Below, piece after piece: positions 34,366 to 42,307 of a stretch of DNA of 64,000 nt; position 1 is the stretch's first letter, and each line of letters begins with the position of its first letter. The notes beneath the pieces are model-generated. The model saw nothing but the letters and a program-made list of their open reading frames with translations, was not told the origin of the DNA and ran no database searches. Where the stretch lies: the NCBI RefSeq assembly GCF_044457565.1, contig NZ_JBITGZ010000035.1, positions 1-64,000 of the forward strand, in the 5' to 3' direction. Made by a program: the position numbers and the translations under genes. The DNA comes from Kitasatospora sp044457565. Its GTDB lineage: Bacteria > Actinomycetota > Actinomycetes > Streptomycetales > Streptomycetaceae.

Positions 34366-36092
34366 ACGCCGCCAACATGGATATCATCCCGGTTGTCCTC
34401 TCCGGACAGGCCCTTCTCAGCCTTCGTGAGTCCGGCCACAACTTCCCGTCCGCTGTCGGAGAAGTGATCGACAACAGCATCGAAGCCCGCGCGAACCAAA
34501 TCCAGATCATCACCGAAGAAGCGATGAGCGGCCGCAAGAAGACCCTCACACAGGTCTCCTTCATCGATGACGGTGAGGGCATGGACGACGAGACGCTCCA
34601 GCACTATCTGCAACTTGGCTTCTCCAAGAGGTTCATGTCCGAGAAGACCATCGGAAAGTTCGGTGTCGGTGCGAAGCTCGCAGGCCTCAGCGTCGGCACG
34701 CGCATCGACGCTTGGTCCCGTGTCCAGGGCAGCGAACAGATCAGGCACGTATTCTTCGACCTCGACGAGGGCATCGAGGCCGAGAAGCGCGGCGACAAGG
34801 TCGGGATCTACCCCCCCGATGACGAGCCTCTTCCCTCCCACCTTGAGGTCTACTTCCCGGAAGGCTCGGGCACCATGGTGACGTGGTCGAAGATCGACCG
34901 GGTCTCCGATGGTCATGGCCGGAGCACTGCAGACCACATTCGTAACGAAATGAACAAGGAACTGGCTCGGATCTTCCGGGAGTTCCTGGGCGGCGGCATT
35001 CGAATCACCGTCGACCACACGGACCTGAGGCCCCACGACCCAACCTTCCTTCGGAAGGGCACCTGGGCAGACCAGGTAGTCACCGAGGAACTGGCCCGCA
35101 CCAGAGGCGAATCGCGCGCTGAGGCCCGGCACTTCCACGGTCAGGTCTTCTTCAATGAAGAGGTCAAGGTGCAGGGCACCAATCACAAGATCCGCGTCGT
35201 GATCGCTCTGGCACCGCCCGAGATCCTGCGCTTCAAGGGGGCCGGCGGAGACGCTTTCGCCAAGCGGCTGCAGATCCCGGAAAACGAGGGTGCTATCAGC
35301 TTCATGCGACTCGAGCGCGAGATCAGCTACACCCCCGTAGCGAGGCTCTTCCCCTCCGGGATTCAAACCAAGGACCGATACATCGGCTTCGAGGTCTACT
35401 TCACCCCGGAGCTCGACCGCATGATGGGCGTTCGCAACGTGAAGCGCGGGGCGGTCCCCTCTGATGAGCTCCGGAGGACTCTGCGGAGCATCGCGGAGAG
35501 CATCATCCCGAAGGCTCGTGACGAGATCGACCGCGTGTGGGGCGAGGTCAACCGCGATGACGCCGTGAAGTCCGGCGAGCACACCCCCATCACGAAGGCC
35601 CTCAAGGACGCGGACCGCACCATGCCGAAGGCCCGGGTCAAGCAGATCCCCACGCCGGCCCAGCAGGAGAGGGAGTACGACAACCTAGCGAAGGACGCTG
35701 GCCGCAACACGACGGAGGAGGAGAAGGCCGCCTACGTACAGGAGATCAAGGACCTTCCGTTCGTCATCGAGACGGTGGACGTACCCGGAGATGATCTCTT
35801 CCAGCTCACTCATCTCAAGGACCAGACGATCATCCGACTGAACCAGCGCCACTTCTTCTACCAGGAGATGTACGAGCCTCTGCAGCTGCTGTCGAAGGAG
35901 AACGGTACAGGCACCGGCCCCAATGTGTCCGCAACAGCTCGCCGTGCGATCGAAGCCATCACCCTGCTCCTGGTGGCGTACGCGAAGGCCGAGTCCATGC
36001 ACGAGACACCGGTCGACCAATACAAGGAGCTGCGGAAGTGGTGGGGCAGCTTCACCGAGCAGTACCTGACGAAGATCAAGGACGTCCTCTGA
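34362..36092 (+). CDS. GHKL (Hsp90-like) ATPase, module B
   Basis: A 576-residue GHKL ATPase. The N-box is GEVIDNSIEARA (E34, N38), motif G1 is IDDGEGM (68-74) and the lid is GKFGVGAKLAGL (98-109). It aligns from end to end with the 577-residue ATPase of module A, including VRNVKRGA and the final KWWGSFTEQYL helix, but is clearly diverged, so the duplication or separate acquisition is old. Its ATG overlaps the GIY-YIG stop. It is last in the three-gene module. A role as an ATP-gated DNA clamp that activates the nuclease is inferred from fold and context only. Confidence 0.8.
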   Translation: MNAANMDIIPVVLSGQALLSLRESGHNFPSAVGEVIDNSIEARANQIQIITEEAMSGRKKTLTQVSFIDDGEGMDDETLQHYLQLGFSKRFMSEKTIGKFGVGAKLAGLSVGTRIDAWSRVQGSEQIRHVFFDLDEGIEAEKRGDKVGIYPPDDEPLPSHLEVYFPEGSGTMVTWSKIDRVSDGHGRSTADHIRNEMNKELARIFREFLGGGIRITVDHTDLRPHDPTFLRKGTWADQVVTEELARTRGESRAEARHFHGQVFFNEEVKVQGTNHKIRVVIALAPPEILRFKGAGGDAFAKRLQIPENEGAISFMRLEREISYTPVARLFPSGIQTKDRYIGFEVYFTPELDRMMGVRNVKRGAVPSDELRRTLRSIAESIIPKARDEIDRVWGEVNRDDAVKSGEHTPITKALKDADRTMPKARVKQIPTPAQQEREYDNLAKDAGRNTTEEEKAAYVQEIKDLPFVIETVDVPGDDLFQLTHLKDQTIIRLNQRHFFYQEMYEPLQLLSKENGTGTGPNVSATARRAIEAITLLLVAYAKAESMHETPVDQYKELRKWWGSFTEQYLTKIKDVL

Positions 36093-36148
36093 AGTCAACG
36101 CCGTTGCGTTTGGCTGGATGGTGGCTCGTCAAGCCGCTGATCAGCGAG

Positions 36149-36206
36149 AACGGGACCCCTGATAGATCAACTCGTGTCGAGCAAGAAGATCGTCGGGGGT
36201 CCCGTT
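36149..36206. repeat. Inverted repeat before the IS4 remnant
   Basis: AACGGGACCCC (36149-36159) and its exact complement (36196-36206) enclose 36 bases. It could terminate module B or be the left end of the IS4-type element, whose transposase frame begins at its right arm. Confidence 0.55.
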
Positions 36207-36976
36207 GCAGGAGAAGTCTGTCATCACGCGTGAGGTCTCCGCGGCCGGGGGCGTGTTCGCGCCGGGACATCTGGGCGAGCTGACCCAGGTCGTGGACTTC
36301 GAGCTGGTCGACGCGGCGCTGGAGGAGACCGGGGCGCGGGAGAGGCGCCTGCGGCTGCTGCGGTCACGGGTGGTGTTGTCTTTCGTCCTTGCCCTGGCTC
36401 TGTTCGAGGACTGCTCCTACTTGGCAGTGTGGGGCAAGCTCACCGCGGCCCTGGACACGCTCGCCCCGGTCCACTCGGCCGCGTCCTCGCTCGCGCGGGC
36501 CAGGCGCCGAGTCGGAACCGCTCCATTGCGATGGCTCTTCGAGATCCGGGCCGGGCCGGTCGCCGGCCGCGGCCAGGCAGGCTCCTTCTATCAGGGCCTG
36601 CGCACGGTGGCGCTGGACGGCACGTATCTGCACGCACCCGACGAGGCGCAGGTCACCTGGCGCTACCCGAAACGGGTCGGTCAGGTGCTGGAGTTCGGCT
36701 ACCCCCTGCTGCGGCTGGTCGCGGTGGTCGAGTGCGGCACCCGGGCCCTGCTCGCAGCCGGCTTCGGCCCCGAACCCGAAGGTCAACTACCCTACGCCCG
36801 GCGCCTGCTGGGCTGCCTGGACGCCTCGATGCTGCTGCTCGCGGACGCGAACTTCGACGCCATCGACTTCCTGCACGACCTCGCCGACACCGGGGCCTAG
36901 TTCCTGGTGCGCTCCGGCGCCCGTCGCCGCCCGGTCATCCAGCAGCGCCTGCCCGACGGTTCCGATCTGGCGCTAA
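36205..36976 (+). pseudogene. Truncated IS4-family transposase
   Basis: The frame starts with the IS4 N-terminal domain (GHLGELTQVVDFELVDAALE ... LFEDCSYLAVWGKLTAAL). It continues into the catalytic core with the first aspartate in VALDGTYLH and the second in LLADANFDA. A TAG stop interrupts the frame at 36898-36900, and the same frame then resumes (FLVRSGARRRPVIQQRLPDG). The gene ends abruptly at the 39-bp tRNA-derived repeat, where transposase similarity stops. The glutamate part of the active site is missing. It is inactive, and its end marks a recombination junction. Confidence 0.8.
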
Positions 36977-37015
36977 GGGTCAAGGGGTCGCAGGTTCAAA
37001 TCCTGTCGTCCCGAC
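36977..37015 (+). repeat. Attachment-site repeat, tRNA-Pro(GGG) 3' end, copy 1
   Basis: 39 bases identical to 46773-46811, same orientation. They contain the variable region, the T arm (GCAGGTTCAAATCCTGT) and the acceptor 3' strand CGTCCCG of a proline tRNA. No 5' half lies upstream, where the IS4 transposase is cut instead. It is an att remnant and not a tRNA gene. Confidence 0.8.
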
Positions 37016-37038
37016 TGTAAAGTCGCAGGTCAGAGGCC

Positions 37039-37605
37039 GTGGCGAGCGCGGACGCCGAGCTCGCAGCCGGCGCGATCTTCTACTCCATCGACATCCTGCT
37101 GGATGAGCTCTTCGAGGACGTCGAAACCCTCGCCGACGCGCCCAACGCCGCCCAATGCGATGGCGTCCTGCTCCAACTCGAAGGGCTACCACCCCAGTTC
37201 GCACACCTCCAAACGCCGCTCTTCGCCCGCAAGCTGCTGGTCACCGCCGTGGACCTGACCGGCCGTCTGTGCCGACCGGGATTCTCGCAACTCAGCAGCG
37301 TCGCGGAAGAACTGCTGCTCCGGCTTCTCCTGGAGACCACCGAGGCGACCCTCGACATCCACGACCTGCTGAACGACGGAGTCCAGGAAGCGCTGGGCTC
37401 CTTCCGTGAGAACGTGTACGAGTACCTGGACCACGAATGGCTCTACGACCCTGCCATGGATGGGATCGACCAGGCCCCCGCCGCCGCGCTCCTCGGGGTA
37501 GCTCCGATGAGCGTGGACGACTGGTTCGCACCCTTCAACGCCAGCCGTCCGGTCCACCCTTACGCTGCTGGATCCGCCACCGATGAGGAGACTGGCGAGG
37601 AGTAG
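37039..37605 (+). CDS. Hypothetical protein beside the attachment repeat
   Basis: A 188-residue, acidic, mostly helical, leucine-rich protein with no recognised domain. The first usable start is GTG 37039, only 23 bases after the att repeat and without a clear ribosome-binding site. The gene may therefore have lost its true 5' end when the junction formed. Codon use is normal. No function can be proposed. It opens the 9.8-kb segment between the two repeats. Confidence 0.45.
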   Translation: MASADAELAAGAIFYSIDILLDELFEDVETLADAPNAAQCDGVLLQLEGLPPQFAHLQTPLFARKLLVTAVDLTGRLCRPGFSQLSSVAEELLLRLLLETTEATLDIHDLLNDGVQEALGSFRENVYEYLDHEWLYDPAMDGIDQAPAAALLGVAPMSVDDWFAPFNASRPVHPYAAGSATDEETGEE

Positions 37606-37619
37606 GAGGCGGGCCAGCG

Positions 37620-37838
37620 TTGTCGGGCTGGTGGGCCGCGTGGTGGGTGCTGCGGAGGGCCGCCCTCGACGCGCAAAACCACTGGTGGCGGGCGTGCCAA
37701 GAGCAGGGCCCTGCGGGCACATGGTCAGAGCTGGAGGCACCGATCCTGGCCTGCGCGCCCGCGTCGCTGGCCTCGAAGCCCGCTCGCCGGACGACCACGT
37801 GGCTTCGACGGGCTGAGCCGGGGAACACCCTGCTGTAG
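37620..37838 (+). CDS. Possible small tryptophan-rich protein
   Basis: A 72-residue frame beginning at TTG 37620 with AGGAGG ten bases upstream. It opens with a tryptophan-rich stretch (WWAAWWVLRRAALDAQNHWW). It lacks a recognised domain and ends in low-complexity sequence. The good ribosome-binding site is the main support; it could also be noncoding. Confidence 0.3.
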   Translation: MSGWWAAWWVLRRAALDAQNHWWRACQEQGPAGTWSELEAPILACAPASLASKPARRTTTWLRRAEPGNTLL

Positions 37839-37844
37839 GCCACT

Positions 37845-38729
37845 TCAGCTGACGACAGTCCAGCCCCAGGGGCGGGGTCCGTGGCGGCCTTGGAGGCAGG
37901 CGAGTCGGTAGTGGGCCTGGTCGCGGTGGCGGATCGGGTCGGCGGCGGCGTGCTGGAGGGCGAAGCAGGTGACGCGGAGCTCGCGGATGTCGCGGAGAAC
38001 GGGGTAACCAGCCCAGGCTGTCACGTCTGCGCCGTAGGCCGCACAGAATGCCGCGTACTCCTCGGTGGAGATGGAGCCGAAGCTGGTGTGGCCGACGGCC
38101 GTGACAGCCAGGTCCCACTCGGGCGGGCCGACGGAGGTGCGCTCGAAGTCCAGGAGGTAGGCGGTGGTGGGGGTGACGGCGGTGTTGCCACGCCAGGCGT
38201 CGCCGTGGATGACACTGGTCGGCTGGCCGGGTGGGAGGTTGGACCAGGCGGCCTGGAGTTCTCCGAGGCGGTGGCGGAGCCACTCCCGCTGCTTGTCGTC
38301 GAGGGTGGTGGCGCCGTCGATGCGGTGGGTGAGGCGGACGAAGGGGTCGAGGCGTCCGAGCGGGAAGTCCGGGACGGGCAGCTCGTGGAGCTGGCGAAGG
38401 AGCGGGGCGAGGTCGGCTGCTGCGCCAGGGCGGTGGGGCGGGAGCTCGTGCCAGAAGGTGACGGGGTGGCCGTCGGCGTCGAGGGGCTCGGATATCTGGT
38501 CGAATGGGCGCACGGCGGGGATGCCGCAGGTGTGCAGCCAGCGGGCGACTGCGAGTTCCCGTACGGCGGCGGTCCGCTGGCCGGGGCGGGCGATGCGGGC
38601 GACGATCCCGTTGGGGAGCTTCCAGAGGGCATTCTCGCCGATGCGTATCGGTTCGGCCTGGTCCGCTGACAGGCCTGCTGCGGTGCAGGCCTTGAGCAGC
38701 AGAGCGTGGGAGGCATCGACGTTGGTCAC
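37845..38729 (-). CDS. Aminoglycoside-phosphotransferase-family protein
   Basis: A 294-residue APH/choline-kinase-fold protein. The catalytic loop is VIHGDAWRGNT and the metal-binding motif is LLDFERTSVGPPEWDL. It should phosphorylate a hydroxyl group of a small molecule; resistance is possible but not shown. Its ATG overlaps the stop of the XRE regulator gene (ATGA), so the two form a pair of a kind common in Streptomyces. It lies inside the repeat-bounded segment. Confidence 0.8.
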   Translation of the reverse strand: MTNVDASHALLLKACTAAGLSADQAEPIRIGENALWKLPNGIVARIARPGQRTAAVRELAVARWLHTCGIPAVRPFDQISEPLDADGHPVTFWHELPPHRPGAAADLAPLLRQLHELPVPDFPLGRLDPFVRLTHRIDGATTLDDKQREWLRHRLGELQAAWSNLPPGQPTSVIHGDAWRGNTAVTPTTAYLLDFERTSVGPPEWDLAVTAVGHTSFGSISTEEYAAFCAAYGADVTAWAGYPVLRDIRELRVTCFALQHAAADPIRHRDQAHYRLACLQGRHGPRPWGWTVVS

Positions 38730-40120
38730 AGGGCAACCGTAGAGGTGATCTGCTCGCGCAGGGCGCGGATGTCCGGAGCCGTGCGGTGGCGGTGGGCGAG
38801 ACGGCCGAGGTCGGCCAGTTCGTGATTGGCGCGGAGGGAGCGGAGCTGGCTGACCTCGGCAAGGGCGACGCGGCCTTCGACGGCCGCCTGCGCCGGGTCA
38901 CCGGTGGCCATCCGCAGGGAGGCCAGTTTGGTGCGGGAGAAGGTGCGGGACCTGGCGAAGCTCTCGGTGTGGCCGTCGACAGCAGTCTGCAGTCGGTGGA
39001 GTGCCTCGCGCGGACTGTGGCCAGCGAGGGCGAGATCGAACAGGGCGTGGCCGGAGTCGCCGTGGTGCTGGGCATTGTCGTAATAGGCCATCCACGGACC
39101 TTCGTTCACGGAGACGATATTGGCGAACGCGTCGTCGGACGTCCCGATCGCGGCAAGGGTCTGCTGGGTGCGGCCCATCTTGGCCAGGGCCCGGGCCCGG
39201 GCGTTGTGCAGCATGGACTGTTCGGCGGGGGAGAGGCGGTCCGCGCGCGCGAGTCCCAGCTCGGCGAGGGTCAGACCTGAGTCCGGATCACCGCGCCAGA
39301 TGGCCTGCCGGGAGCGCAGGTTGTAGGAGATCGCTCGCAGCGCCCAGTTGTCCACTTCCTCCGCGCAAGCAGTGGCGAAGGCATAGAGGTGCTGGGCATC
39401 TTCGTGGGCGAAGGCGTCGAAGGCCGAGGCGCCGACGACGGTGGCGAGCCTGCCGACGGCGGTGAACAGATCGGGCCTGAGCGGCGCCGGGCAGGGAATG
39501 TTGAGCAGGCCTGCCGCCCAGCGCAGCTGGGCGAACGCGGTGTCGCGAACGACACCGCCTCCGCCGTAGAGGTTGTCCCAGCTGCGCAGGGTGGTCGCGG
39601 CGGTGCGGATCTGCTCGATGTCCCCGGGGCGGACCGCTGATGGGGCGGCGGTGGCCGGGGTAGCGCTTATCAGCTGGAGCAGAGGGCCGACGGCCAGGGC
39701 GGCAGTACTCGTCGCGGCAAGGAAGTTACGTCGTTCCATGGGACTCGGCTCGTTCCATTCGGGGGCGGACCGTAGCCCCTCCAGGGTGCCTGCCGTCCAT
39801 GGCTTCGCGGGAGCAGCGACGGCCTTGCTGGGGGAGTTGTCCATTTCCCGGGAGCGGTTGTCCATTTCGGCGTTCGCTAACGCGAGGCAGCGGCTGAGGA
39901 CGCCGCCGGTGTCCAACGCGGCATCCAGTGCGGCTGCATGGGTGGGGCGGCAAGGACGTTCGGCCTTCTCCATCTTGCTGACCAGGTCACCGCTGATGTG
40001 GACGAGCGCGCCGAGCTGATTTTGGGTCAGACCGCGGAGCGAGCGCCAGTGCCGGATCTCAGCCCCGAGCCAGTGCGCGGCTGAGCGCGAAGGCTCGAGC
40101 GGCCGTGGTGGCCTGGGCAT
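38726..40120 (-). CDS. XRE-family regulator with TPR-like domain
   Basis: A 464-residue protein. Residues about 20-75 form an XRE helix-turn-helix (LRGLTQNQLGALVHISGDLV). The long C-terminal region is a helical TPR-like repeat domain (AEQSMLHNARARALAKMG and similar). An unusual internal segment, ERRNFLAATSTAALAVGPLL, looks like a Tat signal but sits near residue 130, so it is not an export signal here. Such proteins often act with a small signal or partner protein. It is transcribed away from the oxygenase gene set and may control it. Confidence 0.8.
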   Translation of the reverse strand: MPRPPRPLEPSRSAAHWLGAEIRHWRSLRGLTQNQLGALVHISGDLVSKMEKAERPCRPTHAAALDAALDTGGVLSRCLALANAEMDNRSREMDNSPSKAVAAPAKPWTAGTLEGLRSAPEWNEPSPMERRNFLAATSTAALAVGPLLQLISATPATAAPSAVRPGDIEQIRTAATTLRSWDNLYGGGGVVRDTAFAQLRWAAGLLNIPCPAPLRPDLFTAVGRLATVVGASAFDAFAHEDAQHLYAFATACAEEVDNWALRAISYNLRSRQAIWRGDPDSGLTLAELGLARADRLSPAEQSMLHNARARALAKMGRTQQTLAAIGTSDDAFANIVSVNEGPWMAYYDNAQHHGDSGHALFDLALAGHSPREALHRLQTAVDGHTESFARSRTFSRTKLASLRMATGDPAQAAVEGRVALAEVSQLRSLRANHELADLGRLAHRHRTAPDIRALREQITSTVAL

Positions 40121-40569
40121 GTGGTCCCCCCGAATCGTCTGTAGTGGACAGCGGCCGCTGTCCTTTTGCCGGACTGGGCACGGTGTCTGCGCCCGGGCTG
40201 AATTGTTCCCGGGCGCTCTCGCTCCACTACATACCGCAACTTCCGCGGGACGGAGAGGGTTTCCGCGATTTGCGCGGGATCGAACGATGTCGGTGGCGAC
40301 CGCTCAGATCCGAACCGCTTGGGAGGAGGTACCACCGTGCGAGACCGAAGAAGCCCTTGCGGCACTGGCGTGGCGATGATCTCGATCACAACTTGGGGGA
40401 TTGGCGAAGGGAGCTGGGGCCAGCCCTTGCGGGTCTGTCTACGGATCGTGGCCCGGTGAGGTTTCGACGCGGATACCACGCGGCCACGATCGATGACGAA
40501 CCGTCGGCTTCTGCCGCGGCCAGTGCCAGCAGGCAGCGTGCGGCGAGTCCGGCAGGAGGGAGGTGCACC
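40121..40569. promoter_or_regulatory. Divergent intergenic region
   Basis: 449 bases between the divergent XRE and ATPase genes. Frames on both strands lack ribosome-binding sites and known domains, so I treat the stretch as noncoding, probably holding promoters for both directions and binding sites of the XRE regulator. No clear operator could be picked out. Confidence 0.45.
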
Positions 40570-41049
40570 TTGTCAGATCGAGAGACCACGTTCGGTGTAG
40601 GCCAGGTGATGATGTTGACCTCGCTGAGCGACTGTCGGGTATCGGTCCCGGTGCTGAGTTGCCACCTGGCCGCAAGGCCGGCTGCCGTCGGTATGGCACG
40701 AGGTCGGGTTCGGGCGCACTTCACGGACCACCTGCATCGAGACGCGCTGGCGGATGCGGAGCTCATCGTCACCGAGTTGGTGAGCAACGCGGCCGGCGCG
40801 TCACAGGAGGCCGACGACATCCAGCTGAGCGTGCGCCTGACGGGTGCAGAGCTTCTCATCAAGGTCTTCGACCACGCCACGGAGACGCCCCGTCGTCGGC
40901 AAGGAAGCCAGTCCGACGAGGACGGGCGCGGGCTGCTCCTGGTGGAGAAATTCGCTCGGCTGTGGGGGTGGGCACCCATTGCCGACAGAACGGTCGTCTG
41001 GGCCGTGTTGCCGGTCGAATTGCCGCACAGCCCGGCCGACCCGGGCTGA
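40570..41049 (+). CDS. RsbW-like ATP-binding regulatory protein
   Basis: A 159-residue single-domain GHKL (HATPase_c) protein like the anti-sigma-factor kinases common in Streptomyces. The N-box is AELIVTELVSNAAG, the G1 region is IKVFDHAT and the G2 region is DEDGRGLLLVEKFA. TTG 40570 follows a very strong GGAGGGAGG site; ATG 40609 is an alternative. It probably binds a sigma or anti-sigma partner encoded elsewhere. It lies 98 bases before the oxygenase gene and may share its transcript. Confidence 0.75.
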   Translation: MSDRETTFGVGQVMMLTSLSDCRVSVPVLSCHLAARPAAVGMARGRVRAHFTDHLHRDALADAELIVTELVSNAAGASQEADDIQLSVRLTGAELLIKVFDHATETPRRRQGSQSDEDGRGLLLVEKFARLWGWAPIADRTVVWAVLPVELPHSPADPG

Positions 41050-41147
41050 GTCTCGCCCCCTCGCTAGAAAACTCAGCATCCCGCCGCGACCACGCACTGA
41101 CGGACGCGCGGGAGGCCGATCCCCCCATGCCATCGCAAGGGAGAACG

Positions 41148-42272
41148 ATGTCAGACCAGCACAGCTCCCCGTGGACACCGGAGATGGCCAGCACACACCG
41201 TCTCCCAGAAGGCCGTGCGTCGCGCCGATTCACCGTCACGTCTGAGGAAATCCGCAGGCACAGACCTGCTGCACCGGCGGGCGTGGTGGAAGTCATCGAC
41301 CTGTCGCCCAAGACACGCTCGGCACTGGGACGGTTATCCGACCGCATCACTGCGGACCCGTACCGGTCGGGCATGGCGTTCGTTGAGGAGGCGCGGGCGG
41401 CCACCCCTCACTTGCCGAGCGAGCTTGTCCGTTCGCTTGCCCGGGCGGGCGCGCATGAGGGAACCCCAGTCCTGCTCGTGCGCGGCCTACCCGTCCCGTC
41501 CGGGCTGCCGCCGACTCCGAACGTGAAGTTCGACCACCAGCGAGAGATCGGCCGTCTGGGGACGGAAGCACTCCTGGCGTTGCTGGGCTCCTGTGTGGGA
41601 GAGATCTTCACCTATCGCGAGTGGGACAGCGGCCACATGGTGCAGAACCGCTATCCGATCGCGTCTCACCGAACCATTCAGTCCGCAACAGGATCCACCG
41701 AGCTGGTGCTGCACACCGAGGCGGCCTTTGCCGCACTCTCACCAGACCATCTCGTCCTGCTGGGACTGCGGGCGGATCCCGACTCGTCAGTCCAGACCAT
41801 CGTCGCGGACATCGGTACGGCGCTGGAGAGCATCTCCGCCTCGAGCCGTCGGCAGTTGGCCGCGCCTATGTTCGCGTTTCCTAGTGACCACGGCTCGCAC
41901 ATGGCCGGGGGACGGCGAATGACGGAGCCTCACCCGATTCTCCGGCAGACGACCGAAGGACTCCGCCTGGACTACCAGCACAGCATCACACCGCTGTCGC
42001 CTGACGGCGCCGTGGCGCTCGCCGAGCTGAACGCGGCATTCACTGCCGCTGCCGAAGAGGTCACGCTGCGGTCCGGGGAAGCGCTGGTCATCGACAACCG
42101 GCGCGCCGTACACGGCCGTACCGCTCTCCAGCCAAGTTTCGACGGCACCGACCGGTGGATCCAGCGGGTACTCCTGCGCCGCACGCTGCCGGCGGACGGA
42201 CGGGTCGTTTTCGACTCCCGCTTCGACCAGTACCCGAGTGAGTTCCGCAGCACCCTCGCACGCCCCAAGTGA
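41148..42272 (+). CDS. Clavaminate-synthase-like Fe(II)/2-oxoglutarate oxygenase
   Basis: A 374-residue enzyme of the TauD/clavaminate-synthase group, which includes amino-acid beta-hydroxylases such as those for arginine and asparagine. The iron facial triad is H189-x-E191 (VLHTEAAF) with the distal H322 (RAVHGRT); the 2-oxoglutarate arginine is likely in RWIQRVLLRR near 340. HTE with Glu, not Asp, is characteristic of this group. ATG 41148 follows AAGGGAG; an ATG 21 bases upstream is less likely. It may hydroxylate a free amino acid, perhaps Asp or Asn given the aspS gene in the same segment. Confidence 0.8.
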   Translation: MSDQHSSPWTPEMASTHRLPEGRASRRFTVTSEEIRRHRPAAPAGVVEVIDLSPKTRSALGRLSDRITADPYRSGMAFVEEARAATPHLPSELVRSLARAGAHEGTPVLLVRGLPVPSGLPPTPNVKFDHQREIGRLGTEALLALLGSCVGEIFTYREWDSGHMVQNRYPIASHRTIQSATGSTELVLHTEAAFAALSPDHLVLLGLRADPDSSVQTIVADIGTALESISASSRRQLAAPMFAFPSDHGSHMAGGRRMTEPHPILRQTTEGLRLDYQHSITPLSPDGAVALAELNAAFTAAAEEVTLRSGEALVIDNRRAVHGRTALQPSFDGTDRWIQRVLLRRTLPADGRVVFDSRFDQYPSEFRSTLARPK

Positions 42273-42307
42273 CCCCAACTCAGCGACCTCCAGGGAGGAC
42301 CCACGCC

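Noticed and set aside
36977..37015. tRNA-Pro gene
   Set aside because: Only the 3' part is present; the 5' half is replaced by transposase sequence. The same is true of 46773-46811.
40027..40479. 150-codon minus-strand frame over the XRE gene start and the intergenic region
   Set aside because: No ribosome-binding site, Arg/Pro-rich composition and overlap with a clear gene in another frame; a high-GC shadow.
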